DNA of 64,000 bases from Microaerobacter geothermalis (GCF_021608135.1 NZ_JAKIHL010000005.1:47748-111747), one strand, 5' to 3'. Shown: positions 32,523-40,890, numbered from the stretch's first letter. Notes: a model not told the origin generated them from the sequence alone. Numbers and translations: made by a program.

Positions 32523-34880
32523 ATGAATTGGGTTATATTATTCATCCCATCACTAATCTTTCTGTATACTCCCTATCAACGTGGGCTGTTCTTTGATTCA
32601 GATTTATATATCTGGGAAGTGTTAATCGCAAGTCTCTTTATTATTGTTGCTGTTATATTTCTTTTTAAAAAGTCTGAGATGGGAAAGGGCTTTTATTTTA
32701 TTGTCTTTTTACTACCTGTTACATACATTCTTTCGCTGACCGTTGCAGAATCGCCAAAGGGTGGCCTGGATAATTTATTCCGATGGACTAGTTATGTAAG
32801 CTTTTTTATATTGTTAGTTTGGGCTAGACAAACAAACAAAGTGGAGAAATTATTACCTTATATCTTTCATTTAACCGGGATATGGGTCGCTTTATTTGCC
32901 CTATTTGGCTTATGGGGATGGGTGGATTTTCGAGATGTTGTTCTGGGTGGCCGTCTAACCGGTCCTTTCCAATATTATAATACCTTTGCCGCATTAGTAA
33001 GTGCTTTTTGGATATTTGCCCTTGTCATCTTAACCCAAAAAAAGCTCTCAATTTGGAAAGTAATATTTTTTAGCCTTCCGGTTGTTGCATTTGGGGTAGG
33101 TTTGTTTCACTCTTATTCCCGCGGGGCTTTATTGGTATTTCCTCTCGCTTGGTTTATCGGGTTAACTTTCCTCAGGGGAAAACAGCAGTTGATATATTCC
33201 CTGTATACGTTTATTTCTCTTGGCGGATCATTTTTGGCTTTTCGCCAGATTGCAGAACAATCTAAAATAGAAGGAATCGATAATCCAGGCTCAACAGGAT
33301 TTTTCTTGATCTCATTAGTTGTTTTGTTACTGATAACTGGCATTCATTATTTATTAAACTACAGAAATAATACACTTCTGGAACGAATAGATAAGAAACC
33401 CTATATTCGATTTGTTTTACCGGGGGTAATTATCGTTCTTGGAGTATTGCTTGTTTTAGATTTGCAAAATAAAGGGCTTGTTTATCAGCAACTTCCTCCT
33501 GAGTTTCAGGATCGTATTTCTAGTATAAATGCGGATACGAGTAGTGTAGTAGGAAGAACTACCTTTTTCGAAGATGCCCTTCGAATGAGTAAGGATGCAC
33601 CTTTTCTTGGACTGGGTGGAGACGGTTGGAGGATACTATTTACCAAGTATCAACAGGTTCCCTATTGGAGCAATGAAACTCACAACGGATATTTAGAGAT
33701 TCTATTAAATACGGGCTGGTTTGGCTTAATCATCTTCATTTTGGTGTTTGGATTTCTTTTCTACCAAATTTTACGACGCATATGGTCGGAAAAAGAGGAT
33801 GAGGATCGTACAATAGCCATTGCAACCATACCGGCTCTTGTCATGATTTTTGCCCATTCCTTCATTGATTTTAACTTTTCATACGGATCGGTTTGGTTTA
33901 TTGTTTTCTGGTTATTTGCGATGGGTGTGACTGATCAACCCATGCGGTTCTTCGTTGCTGATCAAACGGTAGCATCAGGTAAAAAAATGAAAGGGAAATC
34001 AGCTTCATCTCGATGGAAGAACCCTGAGATGATATATAAAACGATTCTGGGAATAACGGCTGTTTTTGTTTTAATTATGGGCATTTACTCCTTCCGTTTT
34101 TACTTGGCAGAGAAACAGGCAGCCCGTGCCCAAGGGACTCTAAATCTGGAGGAAGCAAAAGACATTTTTGAAAAAGCAACCTCGTATAATCCTTATCATG
34201 TGGATTATCAGTTCAATTTGGCCAACGTTTACGTGAAATATTATAAAACTACGAAGAGTGAAGATTATAAAGAAAAAGCGATAAAAACCCTGCAGAAAGT
34301 GGAGGATCTGGAGCCCCATAATCCCAAGGCCCTTTTCAATATTGGAAATATTTATGGCTCCTTGGGTGATGGTGTTCAGGCGATTCAATATTTTGAAAAG
34401 GCACTGGAATATGACCGATATAATGTAAAGTTTTATGATGCGATTATTCGCTTGAAGTCTCAGGCAGCTGTGCAAATGCTTCAAGAGAAGAATGTAGAAA
34501 AAGCGCTTGAGTATGCCCAAGGGACAGTAGATGATTATGAAGAATATCGCACACTAACAGAACCATTTAAAAAGACCCCGGTACCTGATCAACGCCCAGT
34601 TTTGCTTGAAAAAAGCACCCACTTATTTGTCGGTCAATCCTATCTGTTGTTAGGTGATTTTAATCATACGATCGATGCACTTAAACCCATCAACAACAAG
34701 GACGATCAGGATACGTTTCGCCGTGCTCAAGCCATCCGTGTCGTAGCCTATGAGGCCTTAGGCAACAAACAGGAAGCAGCCAAGATCACCACCGCCATGC
34801 AAAAAGACTTCCCCAACTTTATGAAGTACGTAGAAGCATACAAGGCGGTGCCTGTCACTTCCCGGAATTTGTCGAATTAG
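32523..34880 (+). CDS. O-antigen ligase/polymerase (Wzy_C family) with C-terminal TPR repeats
   Basis: A 785-residue membrane protein. About twelve hydrophobic helices fill residues ~1-520, with the Wzy_C-type outer loop containing SYSRGALLVFPLAWF and WSNETHNGYLEILLNTGWFG (conserved His387). A soluble tail from ~540 carries TPR-like units (LEPHNPKALFNIGNIYGSLGDGVQAIQYFEKALEYDRYN). Relatives join lipid-linked glycans to acceptors; WsaB-type proteins of this family glycosylate S-layer proteins in Geobacillus, so it is a good candidate oligosaccharyl transferase here. A dispersed repeat encodes its last ~10 residues (VPVTSRNLSN), replacing the native end. Confidence 0.85.
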   Translation: MNWVILFIPSLIFLYTPYQRGLFFDSDLYIWEVLIASLFIIVAVIFLFKKSEMGKGFYFIVFLLPVTYILSLTVAESPKGGLDNLFRWTSYVSFFILLVWARQTNKVEKLLPYIFHLTGIWVALFALFGLWGWVDFRDVVLGGRLTGPFQYYNTFAALVSAFWIFALVILTQKKLSIWKVIFFSLPVVAFGVGLFHSYSRGALLVFPLAWFIGLTFLRGKQQLIYSLYTFISLGGSFLAFRQIAEQSKIEGIDNPGSTGFFLISLVVLLLITGIHYLLNYRNNTLLERIDKKPYIRFVLPGVIIVLGVLLVLDLQNKGLVYQQLPPEFQDRISSINADTSSVVGRTTFFEDALRMSKDAPFLGLGGDGWRILFTKYQQVPYWSNETHNGYLEILLNTGWFGLIIFILVFGFLFYQILRRIWSEKEDEDRTIAIATIPALVMIFAHSFIDFNFSYGSVWFIVFWLFAMGVTDQPMRFFVADQTVASGKKMKGKSASSRWKNPEMIYKTILGITAVFVLIMGIYSFRFYLAEKQAARAQGTLNLEEAKDIFEKATSYNPYHVDYQFNLANVYVKYYKTTKSEDYKEKAIKTLQKVEDLEPHNPKALFNIGNIYGSLGDGVQAIQYFEKALEYDRYNVKFYDAIIRLKSQAAVQMLQEKNVEKALEYAQGTVDDYEEYRTLTEPFKKTPVPDQRPVLLEKSTHLFVGQSYLLLGDFNHTIDALKPINNKDDQDTFRRAQAIRVVAYEALGNKQEAAKITTAMQKDFPNFMKYVEAYKAVPVTSRNLSN
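34847..34876 (+). repeat. RAYT-associated-type repeat, copy 3 (inside the ligase-like gene)
   Basis: GGTGCCTGTCACTTCCCGG followed by AATTTGTCGAA. It lies in frame inside the 3' end of the O-antigen-ligase-like gene, encoding VPVTSRNLS just before the TAG stop at 34878-34880. Confidence 0.8.
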
Positions 34881-34897
34881 AAGATGGTATATCCCGG
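34881..34897 (+). repeat. Left direct repeat flanking a toxin-antitoxin island
   Basis: AAGATGGTATATCCCGG. Its near copy AAGTTGGTATATCCCGC is at 37011-37027 with one internal mismatch. The interval between them holds only toxin-antitoxin genes and remnants, and the terminator hairpin expected after the ligase-like gene continues from the right copy. Confidence 0.55.
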
Positions 34898-34956
34898 TGA
34901 CGAAATTATAAGTCCTTCGACGGTTTAACTTGATATCGAATATACGTTCGTTTATA

Positions 34957-35264
34957 ATGGTTGAGAATGAGAAAGAAGGTTTGATTCAAAGGTTTGAGTA
35001 TACATTTGAAATGGCATGGAAAACACTTAAAGATTATTTAGAGTCTGAAGAAGTATTAGTAACTTCTCCAAGAGAAGTAATAAAAACATGATTTCACTAT
35101 GGTCTTATTCAGGATGGTGAAATATGGATGGATATGTTGGAAAAACGAAAATTATTCGCCCACACTTACGACGAAGAGCGTTTTCAATTGGCAGTAATGA
35201 AGATTAAGGATAGTTATTATTCAGCGATAACACAGGTATATCGTGACTTAGGGGCAAAAAAATG
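34957..35264 (+). pseudogene. HepT/HI0074-type HEPN gene with an internal stop
   Basis: From ATG 34957 the frame reads GLIQRFEYTFEMAWKTLKDYLESEE, then an in-frame TGA at 35089-35091 (after REVIKT), then resumes FHYGLIQDGEIWMDMLEKRKLFAHTYDEERFQ to TGA at 35262-35264. This is the HEPN-fold partner of a minimal nucleotidyltransferase. The RxxxxH-type site has changed to RKLFAH, which still keeps Arg and His. The N-terminus is shorter than that of the intact relative at 35505, and no nucleotidyltransferase follows, so the module is decayed. Confidence 0.75.
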
Positions 35265-35288
35265 AAGTTTGGGATACCATAGAAAAGT

Positions 35289-35471
35289 ATGAATTTAAAT
35301 AAACGAACAGCATTTACAAGTATGGTTCAGTTTTTGTACTACAATCAATACCTATTTAACATGCCACAAAAACAAGCCGAAGACTTTACAGTCGATGTAG
35401 TGGAGCATCGGTATTCATTTGGGGAAATGGTGTCAATCATAGAGCAGCATTCAAGTCCAATGGACTTGTAA
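35289..35471 (+). CDS. Possible small ORF between two HepT genes, unrecognised
   Basis: A 60-codon frame starting ATG 35289 (MNLNKRTAFTSMVQFLYYNQYLF). No ribosome site precedes it. I do not recognise the sequence. It might be a remnant of a lost gene in the toxin-antitoxin island. Confidence 0.2.
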   Translation: MNLNKRTAFTSMVQFLYYNQYLFNMPQKQAEDFTVDVVEHRYSFGEMVSIIEQHSSPMDL

Positions 35472-35504
35472 CCGCAGGGATTCTTAATTAGGGAGGTGAT
35501 CGTT

Positions 35505-35903
35505 ATGGATATAGAAAAATTGGAGGAAAAGTTTTTGAATTATTCGAAAGCATTAAGCAGACTAAAAGAGTCACTGGAAAGAGACGAGTCCGATGACATT
35601 GTTCTGGATGCAGTAATCCAACGGTTTGAGTTTACTTATGAACTTTCCTGGAAACTGCTTAAGGCCTATTTGTCTTTTAACGGCATCGCTGAAGTCAGAA
35701 CACTCAGAGAAGCATTTAAAGAAGCCTTTGCCGCAGGTTTGCTGAATGAGGGTAATGTGTGGATTGACATGCTGGAAGATAGAAATCGCACATCCCATAC
35801 GTATGACGAAGCTGAGGCACGGGCAATATATGAGAAGGTTAAAAGTGAATACTATACAATATTACACCATCTCAAAGAGTCTATAGGCAGGGAACTCGAA
35901 TGA
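35505..35903 (+). CDS. hepT: HepT-family HEPN toxin (HI0074-type)
   Basis: A 132-residue helical HEPN protein starting ATG 35505 behind the strong site GGGAGGTGAT. The family core VIQRFEFTYELSWKLLKAYL and NVWIDMLEDRNRTSHTYDE are present; RNRTSH supplies the R-x4-H ribonuclease motif. It overlaps the nucleotidyltransferase gene by 4 bases (ATGA). In studied HepT/MntA pairs HEPN is the toxin and MntA inactivates it by adding AMP to a Tyr near the motif; a Tyr lies two residues after the His here. Confidence 0.88.
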   Translation: MDIEKLEEKFLNYSKALSRLKESLERDESDDIVLDAVIQRFEFTYELSWKLLKAYLSFNGIAEVRTLREAFKEAFAAGLLNEGNVWIDMLEDRNRTSHTYDEAEARAIYEKVKSEYYTILHHLKESIGRELE

Positions 35904-36196
35904 TGAGATTTGGTCTGGAAGATAAAATAATGGAAAAAATCATTTCTATATTCAGTAGGTACAAAGCAGTTCAAAAAGCCGTGATATTCGGTTCAAGAGC
36001 AAGAGGCGACTTCAAGTATAATTCTGACATTGATATTGCAGTTCTCACAAATGGAGAACCGGTAACTGGACTCTTGCATGATTTAGATGAGGCTGCAGGG
36101 ATTTATAAAACCAATTTGATTATTTTGGACAAGCTGAATAATGAGAGGCTTAGGCAAAACATTGAACGTGATGGGATTGAAATATACAGGATATAG
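35900..36196 (+). CDS. mntA: MntA-family minimal nucleotidyltransferase antitoxin
   Basis: A 98-residue minimal nucleotidyltransferase. The catalytic motif GSRARGDFKYNSDIDIAVL carries the GS helix and the DxD metal pair (residues near 43-60), and LNNERLRQNIERDGIEIY closes the fold. It overlaps hepT by 4 bases, so the two are translated together. Role by homology: AMPylate and silence HepT. The convergent PIN gene ends 37 bases downstream, so no separate terminator is needed or seen. Confidence 0.88.
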   Translation: MMRFGLEDKIMEKIISIFSRYKAVQKAVIFGSRARGDFKYNSDIDIAVLTNGEPVTGLLHDLDEAAGIYKTNLIILDKLNNERLRQNIERDGIEIYRI

Positions 36197-36232
36197 ACAA
36201 ATATGCAAAGTGCTTTCACAGTTGTTGAGATA

Positions 36233-36643
36233 TCAGAATTCTGTAAGGAAATCATCAGGCGATAGTGTCCTGACAGGTGCATTCTTGAAATCCTTAATGT
36301 TTCGTGTGACAATGCAGTCAACCTTGTTGCGTTTGCCGCAGGCGGCGAGAAGTGCATCCTCATAATCAGGCATTTGCGACTCCAATGCTTTTTCACAATC
36401 ATTGCCGGATACATCAAGAACTCTGAAAATGGTGAACAGCTTCATGAGTACATTTTTTGCTTCCTCTGTGCTGTGCAAATACCTACGTGATAAATAGTAA
36501 ATGTCGGTTATGCTATTTGCGGTAAGACATGCATTGATTTTATCTGCGGCGGCAAGAAGGAAAATCCTTTCAGCATTCTCGTTAAAAGGAGCACGACCTG
36601 TGATAGCGTCAATGATTATGTTTGTATCAATCAATACGTTCAT
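36233..36643 (-). CDS. PIN-domain toxin (VapC-like ribonuclease)
   Basis: A 136-residue PIN protein on the minus strand. Active-site residues: Asp in MNVLIDTNIIIDAITGR, the ITDIYYLSRRYL segment, Asp in PDYEDALLAACG, and Asp in CIVTRNIKDFKN. These are in the usual order and spacing. It overlaps the upstream antitoxin frame by 17 bases. It converges on the HepT/MntA operon, so two unrelated toxin-antitoxin modules are packed tail to tail. Confidence 0.85.
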   Translation of the reverse strand: MNVLIDTNIIIDAITGRAPFNENAERIFLLAAADKINACLTANSITDIYYLSRRYLHSTEEAKNVLMKLFTIFRVLDVSGNDCEKALESQMPDYEDALLAACGKRNKVDCIVTRNIKDFKNAPVRTLSPDDFLTEF

Positions 36644-36854
36644 GTCGGCCTAACCGCTCCTCTCTAGCTTCTTCCAATGATGCATCGGCAGGCAAGATTC
36701 CGAACAGGGACTTCGCCGTATTGACCTTGTCTTTAGTAATGCTGGTGAGCTTGGCGATGCTCTTCCCGTTTTTAGTGATAAAAATATCCTCATCTTCAGC
36801 GAGCATCAGATATTTACCGATATTTTTTTTAAATTCAGTAGCCGTAATTAACAT
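36627..36854 (-). CDS. Phd/YefM-family antitoxin
   Basis: A 75-residue protein on the minus strand: MLITATEFKKNIGKYLMLAEDEDIFITKNGKSIAKL is the Phd/YefM DNA-binding fold; the C-terminal LPADASLEEAREERLGRHERID would bind the toxin. It is read before the PIN gene and overlaps it. A TTCACT-N17-TATAAT promoter and a pair of 13-bp direct repeats lie upstream. Role by homology: neutralise the toxin and autoregulate. Confidence 0.85.
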   Translation of the reverse strand: MLITATEFKKNIGKYLMLAEDEDIFITKNGKSIAKLTSITKDKVNTAKSLFGILPADASLEEAREERLGRHERID

Positions 36855-36900
36855 AGCAAAACCTCCTTGTACTCAATGTAGTGCGTCTGATTTCACTCTT

Positions 36901-36947
36901 ATTATATTAAAATCGTGCGAAAAAGTGAATAAGTATCGTGCGAAAAA
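36901..36947 (-). promoter_or_regulatory. Minus-strand promoter and direct repeats of the Phd/PIN operon
   Basis: On the minus strand, TTCACT (36929-36924) and TATAAT (36906-36901) are 17 bases apart, a good sigma-A promoter 47 bases before the antitoxin start. ATCGTGCGAAAAA occurs twice on the plus strand, at 36912-36924 and 36935-36947, 23 bases apart, flanking and overlapping the -35. The repeats are candidate Phd operators. Confidence 0.6.
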
Positions 36948-37010
36948 ATGGATTTCGTCAAAAAACAGTATATTTGTTTAAAATTCATATTCATATCCAA
37001 TGGAATGATA

Positions 37011-37027
37011 AAGTTGGTATATCCCGC
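37011..37027 (+). repeat. Right direct repeat flanking the toxin-antitoxin island
   Basis: AAGTTGGTATATCCCGC, partner of the copy at 34881-34897. It runs straight into the terminator stem at 37020, which is what one expects if the island entered the ligase-like gene's terminator. Confidence 0.55.
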
Positions 37028-37066
37028 GGAATCAGATAATAGAGTGATTCTGTGGGATTTTTTTGT
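37020..37066 (+). terminator. Strong terminator separated from its gene
   Basis: ATCCCGCGGAATCA pairs with TGATTCTGTGGGAT (two G-T or mismatched positions) and seven T follow. No plus-strand gene ends just before it. It probably once terminated the ligase-like gene that now ends 2.1 kb upstream. Confidence 0.8.
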
Positions 37067-37112
37067 TAGACTAAAGGATAAAGGACAATAAGGGAAAAGG
37101 AGCGGAGAGAAG

Positions 37113-38831
37113 TTGGACGCTGTTCAAAAATATCATCAATGGATGGAATACCCTGATCTTGATTCCCATACCAGGCAGGAACTCCAATCCATTAAAGACA
37201 ACGGGAAAGAGATTGAGGATCGGTTTTACAAGTATCTCGAATTTGGCACCGGAGGACTTCGGGGAGAAATCGGAGCAGGGACTAACCGGATCAATAAGTA
37301 TATCGTAAGGTGGGCAACAAGGGGACTGGCTGAATACATAAAAAAAGAAGGTCCCATCGCTGCTGAACGGGGTGTGGTGATTGCCTATGATTCCCGCCAT
37401 GATTCCAGGGAATTCGCTGAAGAAGCAGGTCTCGTTTTGGCTCATGAAGGGATTAAGGCGTATGTCTTTGAAGAGCTAACAGCTACTCCTGAGTTATCTT
37501 TTGCCGTACGGGAGCTGGGAGCCATTGCAGGAATTGTCATTACCGCCAGCCACAACCCTCCACAATACAATGGGTACAAAGTTTACTGGGAAGACGGCGG
37601 ACAAATCCCCCCTGAAATCGCCAGGGAAATTACAGTCGAAATTAATCAGGTCGGTGATGAACTGACGGTTGCCTCCTCCGATAAGCAGTCTGCCATTGAG
37701 AAGGGGTTGTTTGTCTATATCGGAAAAGAGATCGATGACCGCTACAACGAGAAGTTAAAAACCCTGTCCATCCATCCCGAATTGGGGAAGCAAATGTCTG
37801 CCGACCTCAATATCATCTATACCCCTCTCCATGGAACTGGAAACAAACCGGTGAGAAGGATCTTAAAAGAGATGGGGTATGAAAATGTGTGGGTGGTACC
37901 GGAACAGGAACATCCCGATCCCAATTTTTCTACGGTAAAATACCCCAATCCGGAAGAACACGAAGCCTTTACCTTAGCCATCAAAATGGCGGACAAAGTG
38001 AATGCGGACATTATCCTGGGTACAGACCCTGATACCGACCGGGTAGGAGTTGTGGTCAAAAATCAGCAGGGCAAGTACATCGTTTTGACCGGCAATCAAT
38101 TGGGGGCCTTACTGTTGGAATATATTTTGTCGCAAAAAAAGGCGGCAGGGAAACTCCCGTCAAATGGTGTGGTGCTGAAAACCATCGTAACCTCAGAGCT
38201 GGGCAGAGCCATTGCTTCAGCCTATGGGCTGGACACCGTGGATACCTTGACCGGCTTCAAGTTTATCGGTGAAAAAATCAAGGAATATGAAGAAACCGGG
38301 GGAAAAACCTTCGTATTCGGCTATGAGGAAAGCTACGGGTATTTGATCGGGGACTTTGTACGGGATAAAGACGCGGTACAGGCCTGTATGATGACCGTAG
38401 AGATGGCCGCTTTCTATAAGTCAAAAGGAATGACCCTGTATGAGGCCCTTCTCGTTCTTTTTGAAAAGTATGGATACTATCAGGAAGGTTTGATCTCCCG
38501 GACACTAAAAGGAAAAGATGGCCAGGAAAAAATCCAGTCCATCATGGATAAGTTCCGCTTCCATACCCCCCGGGAGATCGTGGGTCAAAAGGTGGTCCGT
38601 TTTGAAGACTACTTGATTGGTACGGCTTATGACCAACAGGGAAATACCCTCCCGTTAAATCTACCCCAATCCAACGTGTTAAAATTTATCCTGGAAGATG
38701 AATCATGGCTGGCCATCCGTCCCTCCGGTACTGAACCCAAAATCAAATTCTATTTCGCCACCCGCGCCCCTTCCCTAGAAGAAGCCCAAAGAAGGTGCCT
38801 GTCACTTTCCGAATTTTGTCGAAAGATATAA
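37113..38831 (+). CDS. pgcA: Phosphoglucomutase/phosphomannomutase (PgcA-like)
   Basis: Interconverts hexose 6- and 1-phosphates, feeding glucose 1-phosphate to GalU and RmlA. 572 residues from TTG 37113, with AAGGAGCGGAGAG upstream. The phosphoserine loop TASHNP is at 144-149 (Ser146), the metal loop GTDPDTDRVGV and sugar loop FGYEESYGY are intact, and the phosphate-binding SGTEPKIKFY is near the C-terminus. The final ~12 residues (CLSLSEFCRKI) are encoded by repeat copy 4 and do not look native. It does not overlap neighbours, but function links it to the glycan locus. Confidence 0.93.
   Translation: MDAVQKYHQWMEYPDLDSHTRQELQSIKDNGKEIEDRFYKYLEFGTGGLRGEIGAGTNRINKYIVRWATRGLAEYIKKEGPIAAERGVVIAYDSRHDSREFAEEAGLVLAHEGIKAYVFEELTATPELSFAVRELGAIAGIVITASHNPPQYNGYKVYWEDGGQIPPEIAREITVEINQVGDELTVASSDKQSAIEKGLFVYIGKEIDDRYNEKLKTLSIHPELGKQMSADLNIIYTPLHGTGNKPVRRILKEMGYENVWVVPEQEHPDPNFSTVKYPNPEEHEAFTLAIKMADKVNADIILGTDPDTDRVGVVVKNQQGKYIVLTGNQLGALLLEYILSQKKAAGKLPSNGVVLKTIVTSELGRAIASAYGLDTVDTLTGFKFIGEKIKEYEETGGKTFVFGYEESYGYLIGDFVRDKDAVQACMMTVEMAAFYKSKGMTLYEALLVLFEKYGYYQEGLISRTLKGKDGQEKIQSIMDKFRFHTPREIVGQKVVRFEDYLIGTAYDQQGNTLPLNLPQSNVLKFILEDESWLAIRPSGTEPKIKFYFATRAPSLEEAQRRCLSLSEFCRKI
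38793..38824 (+). repeat. RAYT-associated-type repeat, copy 4 (inside pgcA)
   Basis: AGGTGCCTGTCACTTTCCG followed by AATTTTGTCGAAA. It lies within the 3' coding end of pgcA, and similarity to copy 7 continues for about ten more bases (GATATAAAG vs GGTATAAAG). Confidence 0.85.
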
Positions 38832-38921
38832 AGTAAATTATAAGAAAAAATGTGATTATTTTTGGTTGAGTTTATTCTATAATAAATATATACATTAAAG
38901 TTCTATAATGAGGCGATTTAC

Positions 38922-39208
38922 ATGAACCTAAAGCAAATTGAAAACATTTTAAAAGAAAAAAAACATTTTTAGCTGAGCAATTTCATGTTAGCAAAATTGG
39001 AGTTTTTGGATCTTATGCTCGGAATGAACAAACCGATAACAGTGACATTGATATTTTGGTTGAATTCAGCCGACCAGTGGGATTTGAGTTTTTTGATTTA
39101 AAGGACTATTTGGAGTCGTTATTTAATAAACCAATTGATCTAGTAACTGTAAAGGCTCTTAAACCATATATAAAAGAGGAAATATTAAGCGAGGTACAAT
39201 TTCAATGA
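38922..39208 (+). pseudogene. Frameshifted minimal nucleotidyltransferase (MntA-like)
   Basis: ATG 38922 reads MNLKQIENILKEKK and meets TAG after an A8 run near 38960. One more A would restore TFLAEQFHVSKIGVFGSYARNEQTDNSDIDILVEF, a complete nucleotidyltransferase with GS and DxD motifs, to TGA at 39206-39208. A slippage deletion in the A-run is the likely cause; the rest looks intact, so programmed or phase-variable slippage is a remote alternative. The stop overlaps the next HepT-like start. Confidence 0.8.
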
Positions 39209-39330
39209 AAAGACGCTATTTGTTGTTTTTGAATGATATTATGGAATCCATGAACCGAATTAATACTTACACCGAGGGAGTCGACTATGACTCCTTTTCT
39301 AATAACCAGATGTTAATGGATGCAGTTATC
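39205..39330 (+). pseudogene. Truncated HepT-like (DUF86) HEPN gene
   Basis: From ATG 39205, MKRRYLLFLNDIMESMNRINTYTEGVDYDSFSNNQMLMDAVI is the start of a DUF86-type HepT protein. Similarity ends at about 39330, where the sequence switches to another gene's interior; the residues read after that are foreign. It was the partner of the nucleotidyltransferase upstream, with which it overlaps by ATGA. The catalytic RxxxxH half is missing, so the toxin is dead. Confidence 0.75.
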
Positions 39331-40847
39331 TGGTACAAAAAACCAATAAAGAATCGGAATTGCATGAAGTGGACCCATCATGGCAAGAGGTTCCTTTCAT
39401 AGAAGAAGCTCCAGATGTGCTTAAAGGAAAATGGAATGATGCCAAGAACAAGATGAAAACTCTCGAAGATGATTGGCAGAAATTAAAGGTTCAAAAAGGC
39501 CGCCATGAAGGGGTTCTTAAAACGGAAGCAAACCATTTAAAAAAGATCGAAGACGATGTAAGGAAGCATGGCCGGGGAACAGACCCATGGGAAGATCTGG
39601 ATTTATCCATAAAGTCTGTTGAAATTCAGGAGCAATTGACTCAATCACGGGAGAACCTCGCAGAATATGAAAAGCTTCTTGTAGAAATTGGAGATAAGAT
39701 AAATTCTCTGGGACAAAACCTGAATAAATTGGATGCCCATGGGATAACTCCGATGATGATCGTAGATGTGTCGCCATCCTTTATCCAGGAAGTGAAACAG
39801 CAATCTGAGCGACTGGTTGAAGAATGGATTCAGCAGCATATAGATTGGAAAAGAAAAGAAGAGAACCATAGAAAGGAAATGGACAGAGAACGGCAAGAAC
39901 TTTTTGCTCGTCTCCAGAATCAGCATTGGGATCAGGATTTGCTGGAAAATGTGAAGAAAACGCTTAGTGAGCTTCCATGGCATGAGGAAGGATATGCATT
40001 AGAGGTGTTGAACAGCATGTTAACCCATGCTGAGCATGAATTGGCAAATTTACAAAGTGATAAGGAACGGGCGGAAAATGCCAGAGAGATGTGGACAGAT
40101 CGGGCCGCATACCGGGTGATTCGGATTGTTCAGGCCCTCAAGCAAATGGTGGGCAGTATGAAAATTACCAATCAAGCGGGGCACTCGTTTCCTTTGATTC
40201 GCATCGATATGAAAAACAGCCAATTGCCTGAAAGACCGGAAGAAATCAGAGAAATTTTGAAGGATTATTTTTTACAGTCGATGGATGAAGTTCTTCAACA
40301 GTATGAAAGTATAGAGCAGGTTCCCGATAAGGTTTTGGATGAGATGATAGGGGACGGAAAAGTTGTTCTTGTCGCCTTAAGGAAACGATATCCTGTTTTA
40401 TATGTGTACAAACCGCAAACGACCAATGATTTCCTGTATGAGAGTCCCAAAAAACATCACTACACCGAATGGGAAACCATCAACAAAGGATCGATGAAGG
40501 AAGCCAAAGGCAGCGGTGGACAGCTATTGGCTGCCCGCACTTTGGTGATGATGATGCTGATGACTTACAAACGGCAGATCGGTACCGGAAACAACTGGAC
40601 CGTATTAATATCCGACAACCCATTTGGACAGGCCGTCTCCGCCCATATCCTTGATCCGATCTTTGCCATTGCCGACATACTGCGTTTTCAATGGCTGGTA
40701 CTTTCCCCGCCAGAGTTAATAAAAGTAGAAGTCAGCCAGCGGTTCCCCGTATTTTGGGAGCTGGAGTTGAAACAGGAAGCCAGAGGAGAAGTGCTAATCG
40801 AGCAGCTCCAGCACGGCGGCCGCACCTTCGAAGACACCTTATTTTAG
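39330..40847 (+). pseudogene. C-terminal fragment of a large SMC/Rad50-like coiled-coil ATPase
   Basis: An open frame runs from the junction at ~39330 (open since 39306) to TAG 40845-40847, about 505 codons, with no credible start; TTG 39360 lacks a ribosome site. Residues form long coiled coil (two helical blocks), then a C-terminal ATPase head: KGSGGQLLAARTLVMMMLMTY is signature-like and TVLISDNPFGQAVSAHILDPIFAIADIL is a Walker-B-like strand and D-loop. The P-loop half is absent, so it cannot hydrolyse ATP alone. I do not recognise the parent; several antiviral and plasmid-control systems use such ATPases, but that is only a suggestion. Confidence 0.65.
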
Positions 40848-40858
40848 GTGGTTCAGGT

Positions 40859-40890
40859 GGTGCCTGTCACCTCCCGAATTTTGTCGAAAA
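40859..40890 (+). repeat. RAYT-associated-type repeat, copy 5
   Basis: GGTGCCTGTCACCTCCCG followed by AATTTTGTCGAAAA, 11 bases after the ATPase fragment's stop. Here GGTG-CCTGT-CACC makes a small perfect hairpin. The stop itself reads TTTAGGTGG, partly like the repeat start. Confidence 0.85.
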
